Assembly: GCF_001650735.1 (NCBI RefSeq)
Contig: NZ_LXVY01000006.1
Location: forward strand, 277 to 64,276
Direction: 5' to 3'
Source of the DNA: Sphingomonas sp. TDK1
GTDB lineage: Bacteria > Pseudomonadota > Alphaproteobacteria > Sphingomonadales > Sphingomonadaceae
Length of the DNA stretch: 64,000 bases
Shown here: positions 9,140-20,627 of the stretch, one piece after another
How the letters are laid out: each line of letters starts with the position of its first letter
How positions within the stretch are numbered: the first letter of the stretch is position 1
The notes under the pieces: generated by a model
Seen by the model: the letters and a program-made list of their open reading frames with translations, nothing else
Database searches by the model: none
What the model was told of the DNA's origin: nothing
Made by a program: the position numbers and the translations under genes

Positions 9140-10423
9140 ATGGACCGTATCCTCATCCGTGGCGGCAATCGGCTCGCCGGCAAGATCGCGATTTCCGGCG
9201 CAAAGAACGCCGCTCTCACCCTGATGCCGTGTGCGCTGCTCACCGACGAGCCGCTCACGCTCAGAAATCTGCCACGCCTCGCAGACGTAGACAGCTTCGG
9301 ACATCTACTGAATGAGCTTGGCGCGTCCACCGCGGTAGAGGGTACGCGCCCGAACGAATTCGGCCGGGTGCTCTCGGTACGCGCCAGTCGGTTGACCTCG
9401 ACCGTCGCGCCCTACGACATCGTGCGGAAGATGCGCGCGTCCATCCTCGTGCTGGGGCCGCTGCTGGCACGCGAAGGGGAGGCGACGGTATCGCTGCCCG
9501 GCGGCTGCGCGATCGGCAACCGCCCTATCGACCTGCATCTCAAGGCGCTGGAAGCGATGGGCGCGGAGATCGAGATCAGCGCCGGCTATGTGAAGGCGAC
9601 GGCGCCCGGCGGGCGAATCGCCGGCGGGCGTTTCCGCTTCCCGGTGGTCTCGGTCGGTGCGACCGAGAATGCCTTGATGGCCGCCGCCACGGCCCGCGGC
9701 ACCACGGTTCTCGAGAACGCGGCGCGGGAGCCGGAGATCGTCGACCTGTGCAACCTGCTCGTCGCGATGGGCGCGGTGATCCGTGGCATCGGCACCGAGA
9801 CGCTGGAGATCGATGGGCGTGACCGGCTGCACGGCGCCACCTATGCGGTGATGCCCGATCGCATCGAGGCAGGCAGCTATGCCTGCGCGGCGGCGATCAC
9901 CGGTGGTGACGTCGAGCTGGTCGGCGCCTCGGCCGAGGACATGCGCGCGACGCTGGATGCGCTGGTCGAGGCCGGCATCACGGTCGAGGAAACCGCGAAC
10001 GGGGTGCGCATCGCGGCCGAGAACGGCATCCACCCGCTGACGCTCAACACCGCGCCCTTCCCGGGCTTTGCCACCGACATGCAGGCGCAGTTCATGGCGA
10101 TGCTGTGCAAGGCGGACGGGGCGAGCACGCTCACCGAGACGATCTTCGAGAATCGCTACATGCACGTGCCCGAACTGGCCCGCATGGGGGCGGATATCGA
10201 GGTGCATGGCCGCACCGCGATCGTCCGCGGCGTGAAGAAGCTGACGGGCGCCCCCGTGATGGCGACCGACCTGCGCGCTTCGATGAGCCTCATCCTCGCG
10301 GGCCTGGCCGCCGAAGGCGAGACGCAGGTCAACCGCGTCTACCATCTCGACCGCGGCTATGAGCGGCTCGAAGAAAAGCTGCAGGCGGTCGGCGCGGACA
10401 TCGAGCGCGTCGGCGACGGGTGA
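9140..10423 (+). CDS. murA: UDP-N-acetylglucosamine 1-carboxyvinyltransferase
   Basis: First committed step of peptidoglycan synthesis: transfers enolpyruvate from PEP to UDP-GlcNAc in the cytoplasm. 427 residues, the usual length. It starts with [19 protein letters not shown], in which the Lys of SGAKNAAL is conserved. The catalytic cysteine is Cys123 in [14 protein letters not shown], so the enzyme should be fosfomycin-sensitive. The AG-repeat inside-out barrel is evident, as is [11 protein letters not shown] near the end. It stands alone, divergent from the Crp/Fnr gene and convergent with the GH92 gene. Confidence 0.97.
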   Translation: MDRILIRGGNRLAGKIAISGAKNAALTLMPCALLTDEPLTLRNLPRLADVDSFGHLLNELGASTAVEGTRPNEFGRVLSVRASRLTSTVAPYDIVRKMRASILVLGPLLAREGEATVSLPGGCAIGNRPIDLHLKALEAMGAEIEISAGYVKATAPGGRIAGGRFRFPVVSVGATENALMAAATARGTTVLENAAREPEIVDLCNLLVAMGAVIRGIGTETLEIDGRDRLHGATYAVMPDRIEAGSYACAAAITGGDVELVGASAEDMRATLDALVEAGITVEETANGVRIAAENGIHPLTLNTAPFPGFATDMQAQFMAMLCKADGASTLTETIFENRYMHVPELARMGADIEVHGRTAIVRGVKKLTGAPVMATDLRASMSLILAGLAAEGETQVNRVYHLDRGYERLEEKLQAVGADIERVGDG

Positions 10424-10432
10424 GGCGTAAAG

Positions 10433-10454
10433 CCCTCTCCCCTGAGGGAGAGGG
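10433..10454. terminator. bidirectional hairpin between murA and GH92 gene
   Basis: Perfect stem CCCTCTCCC / GGGAGAGGG with loop CTGA, between the convergent stop codons and touching the GH92 stop. There is no strong T-run, so termination is inferred from position. Confidence 0.55.
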
Positions 10455-12773
10455 TCAGTGGGCCGACATCGAATAGGGCCGGCCGGCCCCCGGCACCGTC
10501 GCCCGGTTGGGCGCCGCCTGCATCGCGAAGCGCAGCTCGCCGCCGCGCATCAGCTCCTCGTGGGTGACATATTGCCGGTCGAGCCTGCGGCCGTTCAGCG
10601 TCACGCTGCCGACATAGCGGTTCGCTTCCGACAGCCCCGGCGCGCGCACCGTGAAGCGCTTGCCGCCCGGCAGCGTCAGCGTCGCGCGTTCCAGGAACGG
10701 GCGGCCCAGCACATATTGGTTGGACCCCGGTGCAACGGGGTAGAAGCCCAGCATGGTGAACACCAGCCAGGCGGACATCTGGCCGAGATCGTCATTGCCC
10801 GCGAGCCCGTCCGGGGTCGGCTTGTACTGGCTGTCGACGATCTGCTTCAGTCGCTCCTGCGTCCGCCAGGGCTGGCCGGCATAGCTGTACAGATAGGCGA
10901 CATGGTGGCTCGGCTCGTTGCCATGGATATACTGGCCGATCAGCCCGGCAATGTCCTCGGCATGGCTGTAGTCGATCTTTGAATTGTCGAAATCGAACAT
11001 CGCGTCGAGCTTGCGCACCACCGCGGCGTCCCCGCCCATCAGGCGGAACAGCCCGGCCTGGTCCTGCGGCACGAACCACGAATATTGCCAGGCATTGCCC
11101 TCGGTATAGTCCGAGCCATAGTTGATCGCGGTGGGGTCGAAGGGCTCACGGTACGCCCCGTCGCTCTTGCGGGCGCGCAGGAAGCCGGTCTTCACGTCGA
11201 AGCTGTTGCGCCAGTTGCCCGCGCGCTTCTCGAAGGTCGCGGCGAGATCGTCGCGGCCCAGCGCACGCGCCATGCGGGCGATGGTCCAGTCGTCATAGGC
11301 ATATTCGACGGTCTTGGAGGCGGCTTCCGGCTCCTTGTCGATCGGGACATAGCCAAGCTTCTGGTACCAGTCGAGCCCGCCATAGGGGCCGTAGGTCGCG
11401 CTGGCGACCATCGCGTCGAGCGCCGCCTTGCCGTCGAAGCCGCGCAGGCCCTTGAGATACGCATCGGCGATCACCGGCACGGCGTGATAGCCGATCATCG
11501 TCCAGGTCTCGCGGCCCTGGAACTGCCACACGGGCAGGATGCCGAACGGGCTGTTCTGCCGGCTGGCGATCAGCGACTGGATGATGTCGCGGTTGCGCGC
11601 TTCGGGCTGGACGAGCAGCAGCAGCGGGTGCTCGGCGCGGAAGGTATCCCAGAGCGAGAAGGTCGAGTGGAAGGTGAAGCCCTCGGCCTGGTGCACCTGG
11701 TCGTCGGGCCCGCGATAGCGGCCATCGGCGTCGGAGAAGACGCTGGGCGCCATCAGCGTGTGATAGAAGGCCGAGTAGAAATTGCGCAGCGCCGTGTCGC
11801 TGCCCTGCGCCTCGATCGCGCCGAGTGCCTGCTTCCAGGCAGTGGTGGTGCGGGCGTGGACGGCATCGAAGTCGCCGGGTTCGCTGGCGAGGTTGGCCAG
11901 CGCGGCATCCTCGTCCACGCTCGACAGCGCCACCCGCAGTTCCAGCGGCCGATCGAGCACCCCGAAATCGAGCCGCGCGACGATCGCGCGGCCCTGTAGC
12001 TGGGCGACGCCATCGTCGCCGCGGCCGGGGCCCTGAAAGCCGCGATAGGGCACCTTGCCCTCGGTATCGATGAAGGCATGGGTCTTGAGCGGCGTCGAGG
12101 GTCGGATCGCGAAGAACAGCTTGCGCGCCGGCGCCCAGCCGCGCGTCTCCCGCGCGCCGGTGATCGTGCCGTCGGGCCGCACGCGCACCGAGGACCAGAG
12201 GATCTTGCCCGGGTAATTGTAGAGCGAGCTGCGCAGGTCGAGCACGAGATGCGCCGCCTTGCCTGCGGGGAAGGCATAGCGCTCCACCGCCACGCGGGTG
12301 CCCGCGGTCATTTCGGCGCGGACGCCCTGGTCCTGCAGCGTCACCGCATAATAGCCCGGCCGTGCGACTTCGTCGGCATGGGTGAAGCGCGAGCGATAGC
12401 CCGAGCCCGGCTTTTTCGGATCGCCCGGTTCCAGCGGCACCGTGTCGCCGGATACCGGTGCGATCAGGAAGTCGCCCAGGTCCGAATGGCCGGCGCCCGA
12501 AAAATGAGTCAGCGAGAAGCCCTGGATCGTCGGGTCGTCGTAGCGATAGCCGGCGGCATGGCCATAGCATGCGCGGATCTCGCAGCCGCTATCCGTGTCG
12601 GGGCTGAGCTGCACCATGCCGAAGGGCGCGACCGCGCCAGGGAATGTATGTCCCTCGCCGCCGGTGCCGACCAGTGGATCGGCATGCTCATAGCCGGTCT
12701 GGGCGGCAAGCGGCGCCGCGAGAAGCGACGTGGCGGCGAGTGCAAGCGCGGTGCGCTGAAAGGTCCCCTGCAT
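10455..12773 (-). CDS. exported GH92 family alpha-mannosidase
   Basis: 772 residues with a Sec signal peptide (TALALAATSLLAAPLAAQ). The mature protein begins with the GH92 N-terminal beta-sandwich signature, YEHADPLVGTGGEGHTFPGA followed by PFGMVQLSPDT. The C-terminal (alpha/alpha)6 catalytic domain carries GNDDLGQMSAWLVF, equivalent to the catalytic-base region of the family. GH92 enzymes are calcium-dependent exo-acting alpha-mannosidases (1,2-, 1,3-, 1,4- or 1,6-) that trim mannans or high-mannose glycans; which linkage cannot be told. ATG 12773 is preferred over an in-frame TTG two codons earlier. It is an isolated gene with no sugar transporter beside it. Confidence 0.92.
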   Translation of the reverse strand: MQGTFQRTALALAATSLLAAPLAAQTGYEHADPLVGTGGEGHTFPGAVAPFGMVQLSPDTDSGCEIRACYGHAAGYRYDDPTIQGFSLTHFSGAGHSDLGDFLIAPVSGDTVPLEPGDPKKPGSGYRSRFTHADEVARPGYYAVTLQDQGVRAEMTAGTRVAVERYAFPAGKAAHLVLDLRSSLYNYPGKILWSSVRVRPDGTITGARETRGWAPARKLFFAIRPSTPLKTHAFIDTEGKVPYRGFQGPGRGDDGVAQLQGRAIVARLDFGVLDRPLELRVALSSVDEDAALANLASEPGDFDAVHARTTTAWKQALGAIEAQGSDTALRNFYSAFYHTLMAPSVFSDADGRYRGPDDQVHQAEGFTFHSTFSLWDTFRAEHPLLLLVQPEARNRDIIQSLIASRQNSPFGILPVWQFQGRETWTMIGYHAVPVIADAYLKGLRGFDGKAALDAMVASATYGPYGGLDWYQKLGYVPIDKEPEAASKTVEYAYDDWTIARMARALGRDDLAATFEKRAGNWRNSFDVKTGFLRARKSDGAYREPFDPTAINYGSDYTEGNAWQYSWFVPQDQAGLFRLMGGDAAVVRKLDAMFDFDNSKIDYSHAEDIAGLIGQYIHGNEPSHHVAYLYSYAGQPWRTQERLKQIVDSQYKPTPDGLAGNDDLGQMSAWLVFTMLGFYPVAPGSNQYVLGRPFLERATLTLPGGKRFTVRAPGLSEANRYVGSVTLNGRRLDRQYVTHEELMRGGELRFAMQAAPNRATVPGAGRPYSMSAH

Positions 12774-12855
12774 TGCCAAGGCTTAACCGAGCGAAGCTGA
12801 GGACGGAAGCCCGGCCGCATGGCTTCGCCCGCTACGGGGGCGAAGCCGCAACCGC

Positions 12856-14361
12856 CTACAGCATCGATCCCGTATCGATGAACCGCTGGTGCCAGGCGAG
12901 TGCCTCGCCCGGCAGCATCGGCGTCTGCTTGCCATAGCTGCCGGCCAGCGCGCGCTCATAATAGTCGCGCAGCATCGGCTTGTAGTTTGGGTGGGCGCAG
13001 CGTTCGATCACCTGTTCGGCGCGCTTGCGCGGCGCAAGCCCGCGCAGATCGGCCAGCCCCTGCTCGGTCACCACCACCTGCACGTCCTGAGCGATGTGGT
13101 CGACATGGGAGACGTGCGGCACGATCGCGGAGATCGCCCCGCCCTTCGCGGTGGAAGGCGACATGAAGATCGAGATATAGGCGTTGCGCGCGAAGTCGCC
13201 CGATCCGCCGATGCCGTTCTGGATCCGCGAACCCATGACATGGGTGGAATTGACGTTGCCGTACAGATCGGCCTCGATCATCCCGTTCATCGCCAGGCAG
13301 CCGAGACGGCGGACCACTTCGGGATGGTTGCTGATCTCCTGCGAGCGCAGCAGAATGCGATCGCGGAAGGTGTCGAGATCGGCGTTCAGTCGCTCGGCGG
13401 CGGTGGGGCTCAGCGAGAAGGCGGTGCAGCTTGCCATGCGCAGCTTGCCCGCCGCGAGCAGGTCCAGCATCCCGTCCTGCAGCACTTCCGTATAGGCGGT
13501 GAGGTTCTCGAACGGCGCGGTCAGCAGCCCGGCGAGCACCGCATTGGCGATATTGCCCACGCCCGATTGCAGCGGCAGCAGCGACGGGGGCAGGCGCCCC
13601 TTGCCTACCTCGTGACGGAAGAATTCAATCAGGTGCTGCGCGATCGCGAGCGCGCTTGCATCGGGAGCGGCAAAGGGCAGGTTGCGATCGGGCGAATGGG
13701 TTTCGACCACGGCGATCACCTTGTGCGGATCGCAGCGGAGCGTCGGCTGGCCGATGCGCTGATCGGGCGCGGTGAGCGGGATCGGCACGCGGTTCGGCGG
13801 CAGCGCGGTGCCGTAATAGATGTCGTGCATCCCCTCCAGCGCGGGGTTCTGCCAATGGTTGACCTCCAGGATCACGCGCTTGGCGACATCGAGCCAGGTC
13901 TTGTTGTTGCCTACCGAGCTCGACGGGATCAGCGATCCGTCCTCGCGGATGCCGGCGACTTCGATCACCGCGACGTCGAGCTGGCCGAGAAAGCCTTCCC
14001 AGGCGAGCGGCGCGACCTGGCTGAGGTGCAGGTCGACATAGTCCATCTCGCCCGCGTTGATCTTCTCGCGGGCGATGGGGTCCGAATTATAGGGCAGGCG
14101 GGCGGAGATGCCGTCGACGCGAGCCAGCGCGCCGTCCAGTTCCGGGCCGGTCGAAGCGCCGGTCCACACCTTCAGGCGCATCGGATGGCCGGCGGCGTGC
14201 GACGCTTCGATCTGGGCCGCGAGCGCCGTCGGCACCGCCTTGGGATAGCCGGAGCCGGTGAAGCCGCTCATGCCCACGGTCATGCCATCGGCGATGAACG
14301 AGGCGGCGTGCTCTGCGGTAGTGACCTTGGCGGCTAGTCCGGGGTGCGCGATTCTGCTCAT
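12856..14361 (-). CDS. acetyl-CoA hydrolase/transferase family protein (succinyl-CoA:acetate CoA-transferase type)
   Basis: 501 residues, the usual length of the AarC/Cat1/ScpC group of class I CoA-transferases, which move CoA between succinate (or propionate) and acetate. It has the N-terminal SGFTGSGYPKAVPTAL region and the central AYTEVLQDGMLDLL, whose Glu is the likely thioester-forming residue. The C-terminal GIGGSGDFARNAYISIF and VVVTEQGLADLRGL motifs are characteristic of the family. Role: acetate handling, or an alternative route between succinyl-CoA and succinate. It is divergent from the diiron protein across 266 bp. Confidence 0.9.
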   Translation of the reverse strand: MSRIAHPGLAAKVTTAEHAASFIADGMTVGMSGFTGSGYPKAVPTALAAQIEASHAAGHPMRLKVWTGASTGPELDGALARVDGISARLPYNSDPIAREKINAGEMDYVDLHLSQVAPLAWEGFLGQLDVAVIEVAGIREDGSLIPSSSVGNNKTWLDVAKRVILEVNHWQNPALEGMHDIYYGTALPPNRVPIPLTAPDQRIGQPTLRCDPHKVIAVVETHSPDRNLPFAAPDASALAIAQHLIEFFRHEVGKGRLPPSLLPLQSGVGNIANAVLAGLLTAPFENLTAYTEVLQDGMLDLLAAGKLRMASCTAFSLSPTAAERLNADLDTFRDRILLRSQEISNHPEVVRRLGCLAMNGMIEADLYGNVNSTHVMGSRIQNGIGGSGDFARNAYISIFMSPSTAKGGAISAIVPHVSHVDHIAQDVQVVVTEQGLADLRGLAPRKRAEQVIERCAHPNYKPMLRDYYERALAGSYGKQTPMLPGEALAWHQRFIDTGSML

Positions 14362-14416
14362 GGATCCTCTCGGGGGGGCTGCATCATTGGCGGCGATGCA
14401 GCCCTACCGAGGCGCG

Positions 14417-14432
14417 TGCAATTGTTGCAATT
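14417..14432. repeat. direct repeat TGCAATT in divergent promoter region
   Basis: Two copies of TGCAATT at 14417-14423 and 14426-14432, separated by GT, lie in the 266-bp region between the CoA-transferase and the diiron-protein genes. The 9-base period suggests a possible regulator site, but no regulator gene is adjacent. Confidence 0.25.
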
Positions 14433-14627
14433 ACCTACTTGGTATGGGTGGATGCAGCCGGCGCACGGGTCGCGCATCGCATACGCGCGATATCCGATGC
14501 GGGAGCGCGCGCGGCGAGCCCTGCCGTGACAGATCCGTGAATGCCAAGTGCTTGATCTAGTTAAGTCGATCGGAACATCCCCTTTCGCCCGGGGGTTGAG
14601 GCGACCAAGCAGGAGAGAGAATTCCAC

Positions 14628-15524
14628 ATGGCAACGCTCGCGCGCGATTTCGCGCCACGGATCCGCTCGCAATTTCTGACCGACAGTTTCCAGCGCGGTC
14701 TCGCCCACTGGAACCGGGAGCGGCTCGAGCCCGGCTTTCCATCCGACGACTGGCAGCGCCTGTTCGAGCGGGACGTGCGCATGGAGCGGCTGCAGGGCGC
14801 GTTCCTCGAGGAGCTGCGCGCCGAGGTGAGCGACGAGGCCGCCGAAGCGCCGACCGATGCCGATGGTTTCATCGCCTGGTTCGAAGGGCTGAAGGCGACG
14901 GGCCCGGGGCAGGGCGACCCGCTCTTCCCGTGGCTGGCTGAACACGCCGACCGGGACCAGCTTCGATGGTTCTTCGAGCAGGAAGCCGCCGGCGAAGCGG
15001 GGTTCGACGATCTGGTCGCGATGACGCAGGTCAAGCTGCCGACGCGGCCCAAGCTGGAACTCGCCCGCAACTATTGGGACGAGATGGGGCATGGCACCGA
15101 AAAGGGCATGCATGGCCCGATGCTCGACGCGCTGGTCGAGACGCTCGCCGTCACGCCGGTGATCGAGAACACGGTATGGGAAAGCCTGTGCCTCGCCAAT
15201 GCGATGACCGCGATGGCGAGCAGCCGCCGCTATGCCTGGCATTCGGTGGGCGCGCTTGGCGTGATCGAACTGACGGCGCCGGGACGCTCGGCGGCGACCG
15301 CCGAAGGGCTGAAGCGCGTGGGGCTGAGCCCCAAGGAGGCGCGCTACTTCACGCTGCACGCCGTGCTCGACATCAAGCATAGCGAGGACTGGAACCGGGA
15401 GGCCGTCCGTCCGGCCGTGGAAGAAGATCCGCGCCGCGCGACGGCGATGGCCGAAGGTGCGCTGATCCGCCTGCGTTGCGGCGCGCGCTGTTTCGAGGCG
15501 TATCGCGATCGGCTCTGGGGCTGA
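14628..15524 (+). CDS. iron-containing redox enzyme family protein (heme-oxygenase-like diiron oxidase fold)
   Basis: 298 residues, all-helical, with no signal peptide. The C-terminal two thirds have the spacing of heme-oxygenase-like diiron oxidases. Candidate ligands are Glu117 or Glu119 (RWFFEQEAAGE), Glu152 and His155 (NYWDEMGHG), Glu214 (GVIELTAPG), and His244, Asp248 and His251 (LHAVLDIKHSEDW). This superfamily includes UndA, BesC and PqqC-like proteins and catalyses varied O2-dependent reactions, so the substrate cannot be inferred. The GAGAGA site just upstream supports the start. It is a single gene, with the CE2-like esterase following 31 bases later, and the two may be cotranscribed. 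Confidence 0.78.
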   Translation: MATLARDFAPRIRSQFLTDSFQRGLAHWNRERLEPGFPSDDWQRLFERDVRMERLQGAFLEELRAEVSDEAAEAPTDADGFIAWFEGLKATGPGQGDPLFPWLAEHADRDQLRWFFEQEAAGEAGFDDLVAMTQVKLPTRPKLELARNYWDEMGHGTEKGMHGPMLDALVETLAVTPVIENTVWESLCLANAMTAMASSRRYAWHSVGALGVIELTAPGRSAATAEGLKRVGLSPKEARYFTLHAVLDIKHSEDWNREAVRPAVEEDPRRATAMAEGALIRLRCGARCFEAYRDRLWG

Positions 15525-15555
15525 CGCAGGGCAGGCGGGTTGCTAGGCTGGGACC

Positions 15556-16542
15556 ATGCTCCGCCTAGCCCTCGCCGCCGCGCTGATGTTCGCGCCTGCC
15601 GAAACGCCCGTGCCGCTGCATGCCGGCGGCCGGGCGACCGCGGATGGCCGCTTCGGCTGGCCGGGCGTTTATTTCGAAGGGCGGTTCCAGGGGACGTCGG
15701 TAACCGTATCGGTCGAGGCCGATACCGACCATCTCGCCATCCTGATCGATGGCGTGGAGCGCGCCGTGCTGAAAAAGCCCGGCCGCGTCGATCGGCGCTT
15801 CGATGGCCTGGCGGACGGGGAGCATGTGATCCGCATCGAGAAGCTGACCGAGACGCAAAGCGGCAGCAGTCGCATCGTCGGTGTCACCACCGACGGCACG
15901 CCGCTTGCGCCGCCGGTGTATGTCCGGAAGGTGGAGTTCATCGGCGACTCGCACAGCGTCGGCTATGGCGACACCGCATCGACGCGCAGCTGCAGCGCGG
16001 AGGAAGTCCATGACACGACGAACACCGCGCGCGCCTTCGGGCCGTTGCTCGCGAAGAAGTGGGACGCCGACTACCGCGTGATCGCCTTTTCGGGGCGCGG
16101 CGTGGTGCGCAATTATGCGGGGGGCAATCCCGGTGAGACGCTGCCGGTGCTGTATCCGCGCGCGATCCCGGGCGAGCCAGCGCCGGCTGCCACGGATGGC
16201 TGGAAGCCGCAGCTGATCGTCATCAACCTGGGTACCAACGACTTCTCTACACCGGTGCATTCGGGCGAGGCGTGGACGGATGCGGCGGCACTGCATGCAG
16301 ACTATCGTACGAAATATGTCGCGTTCGTGCGGCAGTTGCAGGCGGCAAACCCGAACGCCCGCTTCCTGCTGATGGGGGCGCCGGCCTTTATCGCGGATGT
16401 GCGTGCGGTGGCGGCGGCAACGGGCGCGACGCCCCTGGCGGTGCCGCAGCTGGCATTCACCGCGTGCAATTTCCATCCGTCTCTCAAGGATCAGCAGCAG
16501 ATGGCGGATCTGGTAGAGGCTGCGGCGGGCACGCTGAAGTAA
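15556..16542 (+). CDS. exported SGNH/GDSL esterase, carbohydrate esterase family 2-like
   Basis: 328 residues with a short N-terminal signal-like segment (LRLALAAALMFAPA). An N-terminal beta-sandwich at about 20-120 precedes an SGNH hydrolase domain, the two-domain plan of CE2 acetylxylan or acetylmannan esterases. The catalytic Ser132 lies in IGDSHSVGYG; the block III Asn228 is in NLGTNDFS; His307 is in CNFHPSLKDQQ. CE2 enzymes deacetylate hemicellulose, which fits the window's secreted glycosidases. Substrate is inferred from the family only. Confidence 0.82.
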   Translation: MLRLALAAALMFAPAETPVPLHAGGRATADGRFGWPGVYFEGRFQGTSVTVSVEADTDHLAILIDGVERAVLKKPGRVDRRFDGLADGEHVIRIEKLTETQSGSSRIVGVTTDGTPLAPPVYVRKVEFIGDSHSVGYGDTASTRSCSAEEVHDTTNTARAFGPLLAKKWDADYRVIAFSGRGVVRNYAGGNPGETLPVLYPRAIPGEPAPAATDGWKPQLIVINLGTNDFSTPVHSGEAWTDAAALHADYRTKYVAFVRQLQAANPNARFLLMGAPAFIADVRAVAAATGATPLAVPQLAFTACNFHPSLKDQQQMADLVEAAAGTLK

Positions 16543-16544
16543 GC

Positions 16545-16573
16545 GCTCCCCTCCCGCACGCGGGGAGGGGAGC
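16545..16573. terminator. bidirectional hairpin between convergent genes
   Basis: Stem GCTCCCCTCCCG / CGGGGAGGGGAGC with loop CACG, directly after the esterase stop codon and 8 bases before the end of the convergent PLP-enzyme gene. It has one bulged G and no T-run. Confidence 0.55.
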
Positions 16574-16580
16574 AACAGGA

Positions 16581-17897
16581 TCACACCGCCTTCAGGGCAT
16601 TCTCGAAGTCGGCAATCAGGTCATCGGCATCCTCGACGCCGATCGAGATACGCACCAGATTATCGGTGATTCCCAGCGCCTGCTTGCGCGCCTCCGGCAC
16701 GGAAAGGTGCGTCATGCCCGCGGGGTGGCTTGCCAGCGTCTCGGTACCGCCCAGGCTGACCGCCAGCTTGGCGATCTTGAGTGCATCCAGAAAGGCGAAT
16801 GCTTCCTTCTCGCCGCCTTTGAGATACAGCGAGAAGGTCGATCCCGCACCGGTGCAGTGGCGGCGATAGATGTCGGCCTGGCGCTTGTCCTCGCCCCGCT
16901 CGAGAAAGCCGAGATAGCCGACCTTCTCCACCTTGGGATGCGCGGCCAGGAATTCGCAGACCTTTGCGGCATTCTCGCCTGCACGGCTCATGCGGAGCTC
17001 CAGCGTCTCCAGCGAGCGGAGCAGCATCCAGGCGGTGTTCGGGTCGCAGATCGTGCCGATCGTGTTGCGCATCAGCCGGATCGTGTTGATGTGCGCCTTC
17101 GATCCGAGCACGCCGCCCGCGACCAGATCCGAATGGCCGCCCGCATATTTGGTGAGCGAGTAGACGACGATATCGGCACCCTGGCGGAGCGGTTGCGCCC
17201 ATAGCGGGCCCAGGAAGGTGTTGTCGATCGCGATCGGCGGCTTGCTGTCGCCCTTGAAGATCGCGTCACGGCTGGCGGCGACGGCCTCCACGTCGACCAG
17301 CGCATTGGTCGGGTTGGCCGGGCTTTCCAGATAGATCAGCGCGACATTGCCGGTCGCCGCCTTGCTCAGCACCGCGTCGATTTCCTCGCGGGTCGCGCCC
17401 GCCGGGAAGTCGAGCCAGTGGATGCCGAAGCGGCCGAGAATGCGCGCGATCAGCGTCTCCGTCGCCGCATAGAGCGGGCCCGAATGGACGATCGTGTCGC
17501 CCGGCTTGACCATCGACAGGAACAGCGTGGCGATCGCCGACATGCCCGAGGAGAAGGCGAGGGCGTCCTCGGCCTCTTCCCAGATGGCGAGCCGGTCTTC
17601 GAGGATCTCCTGGTTCGGGCCGTTGAAGCGCGAATAGACCAGCCCCTCGGCCCCGCCCGGGCGCTTGCCCGTCACGCCTTCGAAGTGGCGCTTGCCGGCC
17701 GCCGCATTGGGGAAGACGAAGGTGGACGTAAGGAAGATCGGAGGTTTCAGCGAGCCTTCCGAGAGCATCGGATCATAGCCGTGCCCCATCATCATCGTCG
17801 CCGGCTTCAGCTTGCGATCGCCGATCTTCTCGACATCGCCCTCGGGGCGGGGGCGGGGGGTGCCGCCGGTCAGATCGGCTTCGGTGGCGTCGGTCAT
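16581..17897 (-). CDS. cystathionine gamma-synthase/methionine gamma-lyase family PLP enzyme
   Basis: 438 residues, Cys/Met-metabolism PLP-dependent family. Landmarks are the N-terminal TSTFVFPNAAAGK, YSRFNGPNQEILEDRLA, the phosphate-binding SSGMSAI, the Asp in AIDNTFLGP and the PLP lysine in VYSLTKYAGGHSDLVAGG. SLGGTETLASHPAGMTH matches the substrate-carboxylate site (the Ser-Leu-Gly...His loop). The length exceeds canonical MetB (about 390), with about 45 extra N-terminal residues rich in Pro/Arg/Asp; a sphingomonad clade of this type is annotated simply as cystathionine gamma-synthase family. ATG 17897 has GGAGAG 8 bases upstream. Whether it is a synthase or a lyase cannot be settled. Confidence 0.87.
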   Translation of the reverse strand: MTDATEADLTGGTPRPRPEGDVEKIGDRKLKPATMMMGHGYDPMLSEGSLKPPIFLTSTFVFPNAAAGKRHFEGVTGKRPGGAEGLVYSRFNGPNQEILEDRLAIWEEAEDALAFSSGMSAIATLFLSMVKPGDTIVHSGPLYAATETLIARILGRFGIHWLDFPAGATREEIDAVLSKAATGNVALIYLESPANPTNALVDVEAVAASRDAIFKGDSKPPIAIDNTFLGPLWAQPLRQGADIVVYSLTKYAGGHSDLVAGGVLGSKAHINTIRLMRNTIGTICDPNTAWMLLRSLETLELRMSRAGENAAKVCEFLAAHPKVEKVGYLGFLERGEDKRQADIYRRHCTGAGSTFSLYLKGGEKEAFAFLDALKIAKLAVSLGGTETLASHPAGMTHLSVPEARKQALGITDNLVRISIGVEDADDLIADFENALKAV

Positions 17898-18047
17898 GTA
17901 AAAGCTCTCCGGTATGTCTTCTGATGATGGTTGCGATTGTAACCAGTTCGGGCGGGCAATCCACCCATCCCCCAACCGTCGTATCACCGCATCGTTTCGG
18001 CCGCGCGACCGTGGTCCCCGGCTAACCTTTGATATACGCTGACCTGA

Positions 18048-20360
<2,313 letters not shown>

Positions 20361-20370
20361 GTCATCCAGA

Positions 20371-20406
20371 AGGAGCCGTCCGGCGTTGCCGGCGGCCCCT
20401 TTCTTT
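20371..20406 (+). terminator. probable terminator of katG
   Basis: Imperfect GC-rich stem around GCCGTCCGGC-GTTG-CCGGCGGCC followed by CCCTTTCTTTC, starting 11 bases after the katG stop codon. Confidence 0.5.
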
Positions 20407-20414
20407 CAGCCTAT

Positions 20415-20542
20415 CCTCTCCCGCCAGGGGGAGGTGGCGCGCGACGCGCGACGGAGGGGGAGGGATGCCAGAACCTCTCGGCCGTCATGCTGCCTCCCCC
20501 TCCGTCAGGCTGCGCCTGCCACCTCCCCCTGGCGGGGGAGGA
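20415..20542. repeat. composite GC-rich inverted-repeat element, copy A
   Basis: Left unit CCTCTCCCGCCAGGGGGAGG followed by GTGGC...GACGGAGGGGGAGG. A 25-base spacer (TGCCAGA-CCTC-CGGC-type) follows, then a right unit that mirrors the left and ends in CCTGGCGGGGGAGGA. The same arrangement recurs at 30991-31115, and the right part at 1-47. It lies between the convergent katG and DUF2171 genes. The architecture resembles BIME/REPIN-type palindromic pairs, but the family has not been identified. Confidence 0.7.
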
Positions 20543-20574
20543 AACGGTGTGGTCTCGCGGAACTGACACGCGTG

Positions 20575-20607
20575 AAAAGGGGCCGCCCGGCACTGCCGGA
20601 CGGCCCC
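20575..20607 (-). terminator. rho-independent terminator of DUF2171 gene
   Basis: A 13-base stem (GGGGCCGCCCGGC with one mismatch to its partner) and a three-base loop. The minus strand carries TTTT at its 3' side, about 20 bases beyond the DUF2171 stop codon. Confidence 0.7.
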
Positions 20608-20627
20608 TTCATCGCTTGGAGGGGACC

